In this document: piece by piece, positions 11,202-24,093 of the stretch | How positions within the stretch are numbered: position 1 is the first letter of the stretch | Layout: each line of letters opens with the position of its first letter | NCBI RefSeq assembly: GCF_008831285.2 | Contig: NC_045139.1 | Location: forward strand, 6,480,204-6,544,203 | DNA length: 64,000 nt | Reading direction: 5' to 3' | Source: Nymphaea colorata | Taxonomy: Eukaryota > Streptophyta > Magnoliopsida > Nymphaeales > Nymphaeaceae | Made by a program: the position numbers and the translations under genes | The notes under the pieces: generated by a model | What the model saw: the letters and a program-made list of their open reading frames with translations, nothing else | Databases searched by the model: none | Told to the model about the DNA's origin: nothing

Positions 11202-11611
11202 AAGAGAGAGAGAGAGAGAGAGCTGTATACCAGAAGCTGCAAGGGGAAGGGGGCCATGGCGTAAAAAAACTTGCATGCATGGAGCAATATATCATGTAGA
11301 ACGAAAGAAAGTAAGATCATAAAGACACGCACACACCAGGCGCAACTCTCTCTCTCTCTCTGAGCTTACCAGAAAGATAGAGAGGAGGAAGCAAAACGTT
11401 GAGGCCATTGAAGAAGGGAATCCTATGGATGAGAGAGGAGTGTTCTTGATCCTTCTCCACTGGTTAGCCACCCAAATTTATATGCCATTCTTAGTCACCG
11501 GCCGCTTGTAGCCGTCACACTGTCACAGTGTTCTCTGATCCTTCTCCACTGGTTAGCCACCCAAATTTATATGCCATTCTTAGTCACCGGCCGCTTGTAG
11601 CCGTCACACCA
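11202..11611. repeat. 89-bp tandem duplication in promoter-like DNA
   Basis: The unit at 11447-11535 is repeated almost exactly at 11536-11608. Upstream lie an AG tract (11205-11222) and a CT tract (11346-11361), as in many plant 5' leaders. An ATG at 11425 opens a 28-codon frame beginning MDERGVFLILLHWLATQIY, hydrophobic like a signal peptide, that ends in TAG inside the first repeat unit. It may be a relic first exon; no gene family is recognised. Confidence 0.5.
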
Positions 11612-13916
11612 TTCAATAATTGAGTTTCATCCACGCACGTCTGTGCCATGTGTTGGGGGGGGTCGGGGTGGCCGCGGTGTTCATTAATAAGAACCAAAGT
11701 TGATGCTATTTTTTTGTGAAAAGAAAACGAGTTTTTGAAATTTGGTACTTGTTGTGGTTGTTGATTTTTTAAAATACCGTAGAACCACACCATGGGTGCA
11801 TCCAATGTTGTAAAACTTGATCAACGTTGGCCTTTGATTGAATTCATCAGCCCATGCAAGGTGCAACCTCTGTTGTTCCTTAACTTAATTATTTTTTAAA
11901 TATTTTCAGCTTTGCTACTGTAATTATTTTCTTGTATTCTCTTTAGAAAGATATCTGCAGTAATATTTTTTTGCTGTTTTATGGCCAATCCAGGTGAATA
12001 TGAAGCTGAATCGGCTTCTGGCGAAATTGATTGAAATTCCTATTTTCCATAACCTTTCACGCTTGGTAGATCATCTTTTTAAGACATGAAATCGAGTGGA
12101 AACAATGTTTTGCCGAGCAGGGTAGAGCTAGAAATTTTTTGTCGTAGGGGTTGAATTATAGTTTTAAAATTGAGTGGAGATAAAAAAAATTTATTGCATG
12201 AACTGGACCATAGTTTCGAAATTTTAACAAGAGACAAAATTTTATTTTTTCAAAAATTTTATAAAGATTAAACTAAAAACTTTTAAAATATAAAAGCAAA
12301 GTTTTTATTTTCCACACCTTGTAGTCACTCCCTTTCCTTCCTTTACACGTTACTGGAAAACTCTTGTTGGCCATGCATTATTAGTAGCGTGGTCCACTAT
12401 AACAAGTTTGGATGTTTTGAACTTCTTTTACAAAGACGATATTTCTTGCTGGTTCATTACTGACTTAGTTTTAGTTGAGTCAGTGGGTCAGTCGATCTCG
12501 CTCCTTCAGTTCCTGATTTTTAAAAAGCTGATCAAATTTTGTAGATCACATATACGATATGAACTGATTTACGTATAACCAACCCTATAATATCATCAGG
12601 GTAGTAAGTTGTTTGTATAAGATTTGACCATGTGAATGGAATTTACAAGCTTAGTTCGACAGGTATGCAACTTGGCTCTAGCCGTGAAGCTTAATACCTA
12701 GCAAGTCGGCTTCAAATCTGGATCTAGTACAGCAACTAGACAATGTCTACAATGGATCCGATTCATTTTAGTTCTATATTTCTAAATCATGTTAAATTTT
12801 TGCAATTGTCTTTGAAATTTTCCTATATTTTCTCTTTCTAAAAATATGTACACATAATAATTCTATTTCCTTGAATAGCGAAAGCGAGCCTTAATCAAAT
12901 TGAAACACAGCAAGAGCGTCACCCTGATGCACCAAAAACAGGTCTCATACTCAAGGAGAGGGGAGAAGAGTAGAAGTTTTTGCTCTCAATCGGGCAATAT
13001 GACGAAATATTCCTACTCACTGTAAAACTTATTGGGATTGTGAATATGTATAAAGCTAGTTCAGTTAGTAAGGGTAAAGTCATCCTGAGCTCTGTTAATT
13101 AACTTGTAGAAGGCCAATTCTTGGTTCGACTCTATAATGCTTTGAGCAAGTCGAAGCGATCCTCAACCCTAAGAACAAGGAAAAAGAGGGACTTTAATTA
13201 GCTCTTTTTTTTTTCTCTCTACAAGAAACTACTACTACATCAAATCAGAAAAATGTTCGAAAAACCTATTTTATCGGGTCTACGGTTTTTGGATTTTAGT
13301 TTCCGAAATTTTAGTTATTTCTTTGTTGTTAAAAAATTTTTTGTAAAAAAAAAATGATACACATTAGAATTGAAAAAATGTATTTTGTAAGTTCATCCAT
13401 ACCTAACATTTTAAATTTCATATGTACATAATTCTAACTCTAAAAATAATTCGAAATTTTAAAAATACACAGAAAATGGTTCCTCTTAAATAAACATTAA
13501 ATAAAGTTCATGTAATCTAAATTAAATTATTCAAATCCAAAACGTTTACGGCTTCATAACAAAGAGTTGGTAGTCAAAAGAAGAGTACCAGTTGAAGCCT
13601 TCTGGGCGCCGCGTACAACATTTAATAAAATTGGCATTCGAGTATTAAATTCCCTGACTCCATCTCATATGTGCTGGATCGAAATATTATTCTTTTATTT
13701 TTCATATTTTTTAATTGAAAATTTTTAAATTTGCCAAAAAACTCTTGTCAGGCACAAACTTTTTTTTTTGTGTGCATTTGAATTCAAAGATATTATGTTC
13801 CAATTTTAAAAGTTTTTTTTTTTTTGTCCAATAGACAGGCTAACTACGTAGCGTTCGATTTTGTTAGTCTATTAATTTATTGCAAATCTTTTCCAAATTT
13901 CATATAGCGACTTTAT
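11612..13916. other. intergenic, no gene seen
   Basis: AT-rich DNA. At 12124 the word gagctagaaattttttg resembles the end of the MITE at 48847-48981, but no second end was found. Weak tRNA A-box/B-box-like words at about 13058-13130 are discussed under rejected items. Confidence 0.35.
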
Positions 13917-14057
13917 TTGCGTCCTTCCAGACAAAGGCGTCCTTTGTTGAGGGGCCTGAAGTCCAGTGACCGCCTTTGTCGATGTCAATCATCAATTCTA
14001 CAGCTTTACTTCTCTTTTACAAGTATTCCAAATCCCCTGCCTAACAAGATCACAAAC

Positions 14058-14058
<1 letters not shown>

Positions 14059-14135
<77 letters not shown>
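14059..14135. repeat. compound (CT)n(AT)n microsatellite
   Basis: About 52 bp of CT repeats run directly into about 25 bp of TA repeats. Open frames across it are artefacts. Confidence 0.95.
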
Positions 14136-15468
14136 GTAATATTCATTTTTTAGCAATTTTTATATGAGTGATTGGCAGAAACCAAACCTTTTAAATATGA
14201 TGCCTAAAGTGTTATTTTTTTAACTTATCTTCTCAATCTGACCATGTTAGGGATAAGTTAATGCCAAATATATATTAAGTTAACCATCTTTTAGGTTTTA
14301 ATAGTGTTTTTACAATACGAAAAAATAAATAGCCCTCATAGCATCAACATTTTGGTAATAAGAAAATCAACATTTTTCAACAAAACAACTTGATTGAAAA
14401 TATATTTTATATCAAAATAGTTTTTATAAATATGTTAAGATGTTTATGTTTTATTTAGAATACCTTTTTAGTAAAAAAAGTTACCTATATATATATATAT
14501 ATAAATATATATATGTCACCGGATCTGACTGCATAATATCACCGGATAATTTGCACCGCTATTTAATTGTAGGTGACAACAAGCATTCAGTTGCCAGCAA
14601 CAAGAAACTTTTGCATCGTCCCTGATGCAATTTCTCTGGTGAATTGTGTCTCAGTCATTTGCTTTCCATCACAAGTTGCTCGATAAGCCTTGCCGGCAAT
14701 GCGTTATTTCTTTGGTCCACTAGACGATTTCCAAGTGCCTGAAGACACTTATGAAGCACTACTTATTTCCGTTTATTATAAACCTTTTGAAGAAGACGTT
14801 ATCATTTTCTCTTTTACAAGGTTTTCATATATATTTTTTTCACTAGTGGTCATTTTCTTCCATTAGAAATACTTGATTCACCACAGCTCCGATCTCATAT
14901 GCTACGGCAATAAGCTTTGTCGCTTGCAAACATGATCACCTGTCATACTCACCTGTCTGATTATCCAGATCAGAATATATCTTGGTGGTCACATAGCTTG
15001 AATATGGGTCGTTCAATCCATTACGATGGGTGTATTTAACCATATCCTCCAATGCATTATCCGATTCGTTATGACGGATGTATTTAATCATATCCGCCGC
15101 ATGCATCCGGCGGCCGGATGGAGCACAAGATGACCGGAGGTTTTCAAGTCATGTTTGTCACTTGCAGTATGAGACCTGGTTGGCAGTCTTCTCATAAACT
15201 TGGATGCACGGCCACAAGTCACATATTCGGGAGAGGAATATCTCTAGTTGTTCATGGCATACAACAATAGAATCATAGGTATTTCTTGTTTCCAAGAGAA
15301 GTCATTTTTATTCTGTTAGCGTGCCATTTATTATTATTATTATTTTAAAAAAGAAACTGCTTCTTTATTAGGGAATCGCTGCTGACCTTAAATTTAATAT
15401 TTGGATACTGCAAAATTTGCTTGTAGCAATAGATGGTTATCATTCAAACTAAGAAGTTGTATGTGATA
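14136..15468. other. intergenic, small repeats only
   Basis: Contains an AT-rich tract at 14486-14516. At about 15006-15100 there is an imperfect tandem duplication of about 58 bp (ttacgatgggtgtatttaac and a diverged second copy). No supported gene was found. Confidence 0.4.
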
Positions 15469-15817
15469 TAAGAACTATCCATTCGATTATAACAGCATAA
15501 CTACTACACAAGTTACAATTCGACGAATAAGTCACTTCATTTATTACAGTCTTGCCTTCGACAAGAACAATCGGAAGCCCCTGTCAGCAGCAGTCACACA
15601 CACACACATATCACTCCGTCTCCCTATTCTCTCTCCACCCCTCTTATTTTGTTTTGTTGTACATTGTATTATATATTTCATTTTTTTGCTTAACATTTTA
15701 TTGAAGTGGACGCCGAAACCATCAGTTGGCAGCCCTACAGAACTTCCTGACTTGTCCCAGTAAGTGGGGAAATGTCACCCATCCTCGCCATTGCAGCTGC
15801 AAAATCAGCATAGGAAA
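15469..15817 (-). pseudogene. class III peroxidase 3' fragment
   Basis: Read on the minus strand, 15817-15721 matches the last about 100 bp of coding sequence of the intact peroxidase (19944-20044), including the YADFAAAM and MGDISPLTG codons and the terminal AAN-stop. It lacks 8 nt that the intact gene has after the ISPLT codons. Bases 15587-15535 and 15525-15469 match that gene's 3' untranslated region (20090-20140 and 20178-20246), separated by unrelated sequence. It is thus a truncated, frameshifted genomic copy. A processed (retro) copy cannot be excluded, because only the last exon is represented. Confidence 0.85.
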
Positions 15818-15842
15818 GAACCGATATAGGGCGTGTGATTTT

Positions 15843-15889
15843 GCGGACCCACTAGTTGTGGCGTACAGCAAGAACCGTTCCCTTTTCTA
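15843..15889 (+). pseudogene. peroxidase fragment, opposite orientation
   Basis: Matches 19900-19946 of the intact gene on the plus strand (codons for DPLVVAYSKNR). This is the piece that normally lies immediately 5' of the segment found inverted at 15721-15817. The two pieces are now head to head, about 25 bp apart. A stop codon (TAA) follows at once, and the repeat R boundary begins at about 15892. Confidence 0.85.
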
Positions 15890-15891
15890 AT

Positions 15892-16856
15892 AAAGTGAAT
15901 GAAATGTGGAAAGATATACGCTAAGTGCCGCTATGTTATCCACGAAAGAAATAATCTAATTTTTACATTCACATTTGGATCTGAATCTGAAATTTGAACC
16001 AATTCTAACCTGTATTTAAATCTGCACCTGAATTCGATCAAATGTTATTTCTTAAACCCTTAATCCAATCCTATTTCTTAATCAGATAGTTTGTTTTGTT
16101 TCATATCTGATTCTTTGAAATGGTTTAGTCTGATATCTGACCCAAATCAGATATATTGATATCCCTAATGAATTCTCTTAGCGCGTGTTGCCATGGAAAA
16201 TGTTCTGGACATTCCTTGTTCGACGTCTTCTCCTTCAAGCCAAAGGGAAAATATTTCTCACACAATGAGTTTGAATCATTGTTTCGTGGGAACTAGCTTG
16301 CCTGCTCTCTCTTCAACCTCACTTCACCCGATCCCTCCTTGCCCATTTCTGCAAACCCTGTCGTTTTTCTTTATGATATCTTTCTAAAGAAACAGACAAG
16401 AAACTACCATACTAATAATAACTCATTTCCCCCCAAGAGTTGCCAACGGTTCCCCATGAACATTGTATGTATTTATTAAGTGGGTGTTTGATGGCTTAGA
16501 ATTTTGATTCTGGAATAAAAATATCCAGAATCAAATTTCCATAATTTTTGTTTGAGTTTGATACTATCGAATTTTGATTCTAGAAATTAAAATAACTTGT
16601 TTGAAAAAAAAGGGAATTACAATTTTAAAATTCATGAATTCTTCATGCCCTGTGCCCCAAAGAGAGATGAAAGGGTTTCAGAATTTTGGAATCACACCTC
16701 CTCAGGTGGGATCATAATTCTAGAATTTTGATTTTCAAATTCTCCTATAACTCTAGAATGAAAATTATTTGTTTGATAATGCAATTCTCATTTTTAAAGA
16801 GCGGAAACAATGCTTCTATAATTCCATTAATTCCAAATGAATCAAACGCCCCCTTA
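15892..16856. repeat. segmental repeat R, full copy 3
   Basis: The longest of three copies. The left half (15892-16350) matches 9378-9890, and the right half (16210-16856) matches 1462-2123. It carries a MITE at 16479-16853. The short open frames in it (for example starting at 16193) have no family support. Confidence 0.85.
16479..16853. mobile_element. MITE, Tourist-like candidate, copy 2
   Basis: A 375-bp non-coding element with TTA flanks at 16476-16478 and 16854-16856. Its imperfect terminal inverted repeats are GTGGGTGTTTGAT on the left and ATCAAACGCCCCC on the right. Same element and insertion site as 1735-2120. A decayed relative may lie at about 41350-41545 (agcgtttgatgatttgg start). 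Confidence 0.65.
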
Positions 16857-18143
16857 GGAGCCTATACACCCCCTGGGTTTTTCTTTATACAAGTAACTCC
16901 GTATTCAAAGAAGTAAGATCAGCATATCCGGAAAATCTGTTAATCCTTGCACCACGTTTTCTTAATGCATGTGACTATTTAATTAAAAACTGAAATCACT
17001 GTTCGAAAAAGTTAGTTATCAAGATCTGGATTTTGTAATTAGAGAGCATGACTCGAAGCCTACTTGTTTAATTTGGTTAGAACATTTTTGGCGTGACACT
17101 GTGCATGCACCCAAACACACACACACAAATATTGACTTTATGTACAAACAAATTATTCGACATGATAGACTGGATGCTGTATATAACAGGAGCAACCCCA
17201 GACCATAGTTGTAGTTTTGGGTTTACAAAAGAAGTTGGAAACTATTAGAAAATATCATGTGTTGTAATTTTTGCAGGTTCTTAATGTTATAGAAATGGAG
17301 CCTTATATGTTGGTGATTGGTTGGCATTCCTACGTGCTAAAAGATTGGTTGTCTAAGCTGTTTCTAACTGTAATTAAAGCTGATTATTAAGATTTTCCAA
17401 TCAAATGTAACTATATCTTGAGTTTATGGGCTTTCCTAATTCTTTGTGTCTTGCTCATACCAGGAACCATAGGTGTTATTTGGCTATATGCACAATGGAC
17501 AACAACCAAAATTGTTTTAATTGGGGTGGAGTCAGAAAATTCTGGTTAAGGAGTACTTAAAGTTTTTAAGGGGTACCAATATATAAATGAGAAAAATTAC
17601 TCCCAAATATCAATACAAAATAAAAAGTTTGCCTTGAGCTACACCAATGAGCTCACCCATTCTTGACTTGGTCTCTCTTTCTCTTTTGATAAGGCCTTTT
17701 GACAAGTGAATGAAGAAGGGCCTATCTTTTGCCCATAATTTTGTAAAGGTGTCATACATTTTTAATAATCAAACACTGATTTACAGTTAAAACTTTAAAT
17801 AAGATATGAAGTGAATTTCATTAATTTGAAAATATAGAAAACATGAGCTGAAATTCTTTTATGTTATCTTCTGTCACTAGACTGCACCTTTCTCAGTCTA
17901 ATTAAAACTTTTCTGCTTTTAAATGAACTAAAATTCACTTCAAAATCTTCACTTGTCATGAAAGGCAGGCAAAAAATAGCAACACGAATACTTTCTAAAA
18001 GTTTGGCAGAAATTAGGCTTAAAAATAAAAAATTAAAAGGAAATATTTATTGATATTTATATTTATATTTATGTATCCAATGGAGGAGCCCAGATGCGCC
18101 TGGTCCTCGTCAGTGTCCAGCCGGCCGGCGATGGTGTTGAACG
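16857..18143. other. intergenic upstream of peroxidase
   Basis: AT-rich DNA without a recognisable gene. At 17528 a ggagtcagaaaattctgg word resembles one end of the 48847-48981 MITE family. The last few hundred bases are presumably peroxidase promoter. Confidence 0.4.
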
Positions 18144-18144
18144 T

Positions 18145-18153
18145 CTATAAATT
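18145..18153 (+). promoter_or_regulatory. TATA box of peroxidase gene
   Basis: tctataaatta lies about 120 bp upstream of the peroxidase start codon. It would place the transcript start near 18175-18185, followed by a leader with an AG microsatellite at 18234-18250. Confidence 0.6.
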
Positions 18154-18268
18154 AATGTTTCCTTGCCCTCCCTTCTCACAAGCAAATCTTAGACAGTGAT
18201 TTTCAGACAACGGGAGCAGGGAAGCAAGCAGATCAGAGAGAGAGAGAGAGCGCGCGAGAAAGATCAAG

Positions 18269-20043
<1,775 letters not shown>

Positions 20044-21095
20044 TGGCTTCGGCATGCACTTGATTTGTTCACTGCATGAAATTGTTTATACAGGGGCTTC
20101 CAATTGTTCTTGCCAAAGGCAAGACGTGTAATAAATGGGGTGGCTTCCAAAAGACGGGGCCATCTTATTCTTTTTCCAGAATTGTTTGTTCGTCTAATTG
20201 TAACTTGTGTAGTTATGTTGTTATAATGGAATGGATAGTTCTTATACCACGTACGACTTCTTAGTGTGAATGATAATCATCGAAGAGTGGTTTTTGTTTT
20301 TCAGTTCATTTATTCACATAACCTTTTGATGATGATTTCAAAATCCCCTCATACTTGATACGTTTTAAATTTGACACGGGCTTCTATTAAGCTGCGGCCT
20401 GATAGAGGCGCCAGTAGATTAGGGTTGTCTTAAAAAAAAAAAAGCACTTTCGTATATTGGTATGCCTCCTCAAATTGAGAAATGGATGCCGAAACTTATC
20501 AAAACTAGTCATATATGTTGTATTGATGTACGAAAATTTCGTGTGCCAATATAATTAATAACAAAAATGCCCCCATTTTGAAAAAAAAAAATTTGTAAAC
20601 GTAAAAAGGAAAATCAAAAAAGGTAAAAAGGCTCAAAAGACATTTCTTATTCAACAAATTCAAAAATCGAACTCCAAAGACTCAAGTTAGAAACAAACAT
20701 TATAATGACTTAGACCGTAAGCTAGAACAATGGATCTCATGGCGTGATCTAGAATTTTGATTTTGAACTTGGATATTGGATCTCAAATCTATAATGTCAT
20801 ATTGGATACAGAAGATGTTGGATCTAAAGTTTGGCACTTAAAAACATTAGATCTTAAAACAAACTACAAAAAAACAGCCACTAAACTTAAGATTAAGATT
20901 AACAAATAGGTGCTCAGCTTTTGGAGGCCGCATTCCTTCATAGCTTTGGTTTTCTACCGAAGCTCCTTCACATAGACATGCGTGGCTGCATCCTCTTTGG
21001 GCCTCAGGCCCTATATCCCTCCATGAGATCGGCCGCTTGGAGTTCATTGACTTGGTTTTACTCCAAGTAAGTGGGTGCGTGTGCAATGCGTGTGA
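20044..21095. other. peroxidase 3' region and intergenic
   Basis: About 200 bp after the stop is inferred 3' untranslated region, because its sequence is preserved in the copy at 15469-15587. Beyond it there is AT-rich DNA without a supported gene. Confidence 0.5.
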
Positions 21096-22780
21096 GTGAG
21101 TGAGAGAGACACGGTTCAAAGGAACCAAGCAGCTTTCTCTGAAGGGAAGCAGATTCAAGATAATATATTATGGGCGAATGAGATTGCAAACTTTAAAGAT
21201 TTTTTATCGAAAGGGAGTTGTTTTCTTAAGTTGGATCTCTTCAAGGCATATGATAGAGTTCCTTCAAAATTTCTTTAGAACAGTGTGTAAGTGCTAGTCT
21301 TATACTCCAAATGGATTGAGTTAGTGATGAAGTGTGTTCCTACAGTGTCATGCAAGATGGTGGTCAACGGATGTTTGGGGTACAGGTTCATTGCTTCTAA
21401 AAGACTCAACAAGGTGACCATAATGTCCTTATACATTTTCATTCTAGTTATGACAATTTTCAATCGCAACATCTGGGTGGAGGTTCAGAACAAGAACATT
21501 CAGATTAACATGATTCGGAAGATATCCCAGCAAATAGAAGTGGTAATGTATGCAGACGATGTTCTCATAGTCCCTAAGGCCTCTATAAGCTCTTTTTTGT
21601 GTCATTAAGGAGATGCTAAAGTAATTTCAGAAGTTGGCTTATATGAAGGTGAACAAACAAAAAATACGTTATTTTCTTGGATAGAACTCTGAACTATAGG
21701 GTAAAGAATCTCAAGAACATAATGCAATGGCCAATTGGTTCTCTTTCAACTCAGTATCTTGGACTCTCTTTTTTGGTGGTGAATTCACTGAGAACATGTG
21801 TTATCCCTTGTTAACCAAATTGGAAAGTAATTGGCGAGTTGAAAAGCCCACATCCTCTCTTATGCAGGGCGTATCATTCTTATTAAATATGTGTTACCCT
21901 TCCCTACTATTGAATGATGGTGTTTCGACTCCCTAGCAGAACAAATAAAAAACTTGAAAACATATGCATGAGATTTCTTTGGAATGACAGTGAGTCTGCT
22001 CGACATTTCCACCATATTAGTTGGGTTAGATTGTGTAATCCTTATGATCTTGGGGCATCGGCTTTCACAAGCTGGAGGACTTGAACCGCGCGCTTTTGGC
22101 TAGCAGGTGTACTAGACTCTTAATGGATGATGGCATATGGGCCCATGTTTATAAGGATAAATATCTCCAAAAGAATAGTCTTTGGACCCTGAGTAAGCTA
22201 AGGCTGGAAATGCCCTGTTTGGGGTTGGAGGCCTATACAAGATAAGACAGAATGGAAGCTTGGGGATGGGAGTTGTTGTCTTTTCTGACTTGATTCTTGG
22301 CAGGGAAAAGCTTTGTCCGTGCATGCTGGTTCATCAGAGAGGGCAGGCTGCCCACTTTAGATATAATCAAGAAGTTAAGCTTTCAATTTGCTAATTATTG
22401 TCATTTTTTGCAGGAAAGTTGAAGAAACTAATGAACATATTATTTTTCACTGCAGAGAAATCTGGGAATGGATTTCAGCTAAGTTTGACGTCACCTATTC
22501 ACCCACTCGCAACTTCAAGTTCGAAATCATACAGTGGATGCAAAAGAAGGTGCATGGTGCGTGGAGGAAGGTGTGTTGGAGAATCACCTTTCTTGTTATT
22601 TGCTGGCGAATCATGTGGCATCGAAATAAGATGACTTGTGAAAAAAAAACAAGTACAGCCATCAACATTAAAGAAGACATTTGGTCTACATGTGTGGGCA
22701 CCTTCTTGGGTATCAAATGGCTAAGAGAGATGGAAGGCACAGTGAGCATTTGGGCTATTTTCAGGAAACTCTTATTTTAG
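21096..22780 (+). mobile_element. LINE-1-type retrotransposon remnant
   Basis: A 5'-truncated, multiply frameshifted non-LTR retroelement. In order along the plus strand: the reverse-transcriptase start QAAFSEGKQIQDNI; the catalytic motif A LKLDLFKAYDRV (about 21226-21261); a stretch ending PTVSCKMVVNG; the motif C YADDVLIV (about 21551-21574); a degenerate connection region; and a C-terminal zf-RVT-type domain (about 22400-22780) with CRKVEETNEHIIFHC and CWRIMWHRNK. These are standard for plant L1 elements. No endonuclease, poly-A tail or target duplication was identified. It is not active. Confidence 0.85.
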
Positions 22781-24093
22781 TGACGAAGCTAATGGTATGT
22801 CTACTTCTTCAATTCAAGAGATAGGGTTCTTGCTGACGAGTTGGAGGTGCTGGAAAAGATGTTCAGATATCATAAGAGTATGCCAGTTGTATATTAATAT
22901 GCACTAGGGTGAAAGCCCTAGTCCTTAGGATATGGCAACATTACGAAGGTAATAGACTATGGCCAAAGTTCAATAGGCTGGTAAAAGACTTTCATTATAA
23001 TGCTAAAATTGAAATAGAATGTCGTACGGTTGATTTTGGCTTCTTCATTACCCCCTACATCAAGAAGTGGAGAGACGTGGTTGATTTTGGCTTCTTCATT
23101 ACCTCCTACATCAAGAAGTGGAGAGACGTAATTTTGTGTGCGTGCAGGCTAACTTACATTGTTCTCTTTTAGGTCTTTTTCTATATTTTTGTGACACGAC
23201 ATCTGTATTATTCTGAAAGCGCTGAGTCTTGGTTATACTGTGTATGAAAGGAACAGATTTCGTTATACTGTGCATGAAGGATAGCAGAGTTGGTTATACT
23301 GTGCATGAAGGTGGGAATTGCCGCAAGTGCACAGGGCGACAGGGGAACCCTGCTTCTGGAAAATTAAGTTCCTATGAATTAAAAGTTGAACGCCTGAACT
23401 TTAAAAGTGAAGTTTTTGCAATTTTTTTCTGAACAAAATCCATTGCTTAAGCCCAAATTAGCTTCTTAAATCGGGAAGGCTTCTTTCTTTTTTCCGTTAC
23501 CCCTGGAACAGTTGTATACGAAAAAAAAAATGTCGACATGACGAGCAATTTTATTAAAATAGTGTCGGGGAACGATACCATCTTTTTTCTACTTTTTTTT
23601 TCTTTTTCTTTTTTTTTTTGAAGGGATTGAAGCCCCATTCATGTTCTCTACAAAGTTGGGGGACGGCCACCAAGACTTTCTCCGAAGATTTGGAGAGGCG
23701 CCCTTCATGCTCTTTAGTAGCTTCACTTGGGCATTCACACAGATAGGAGGCAGGAACGAATATCAAATTCAACAGCAATTTAAATGGCAGCAAAATAAAG
23801 GAAAAAGAAAAAAGAGAATTATCCTGGAACTAAATGTGAAGGATGGGGTTTTGCAGTCTGAGAGTCCGAAATGTTTGAAGGTTCGTAATTTGTAAGAGGA
23901 TTCACCAAGCCTAGTAGAGAAGATGGGAAGTGTAATGGGGAAGAAAAAGGAATTTGACCATTTAAGATTGAATGATTCTGTCAATTCGTACACAGCGAAA
24001 CCAATACACTCAAGATTACAAGTCAAACCTCTTGAAGATCTTCAACCATCTTCTGCAAAGCTTCAAAAACTTACGATGTACGATGACTGCATA
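22781..24093. other. intergenic with short tandem repeats
   Basis: A 51-bp unit is tandemly duplicated at about 23029-23130 (ttcttcattac...tacatcaagaagtggagag). The word ggttatactgtgcatgaagg is repeated three times at about 23231-23310. Some of the first part may be the decayed 3' end of the LINE. No supported gene was found. Confidence 0.5.

Noticed and set aside
13055-13135. tRNA-like A-box (tagttcagttagtaag) and B-box (ggttcgactct) words
   Set aside because: The spacing of about 65 bp and imperfect boxes do not fit a tRNA gene. A tRNA-derived SINE head is possible, but I could not find a tail or a second copy.
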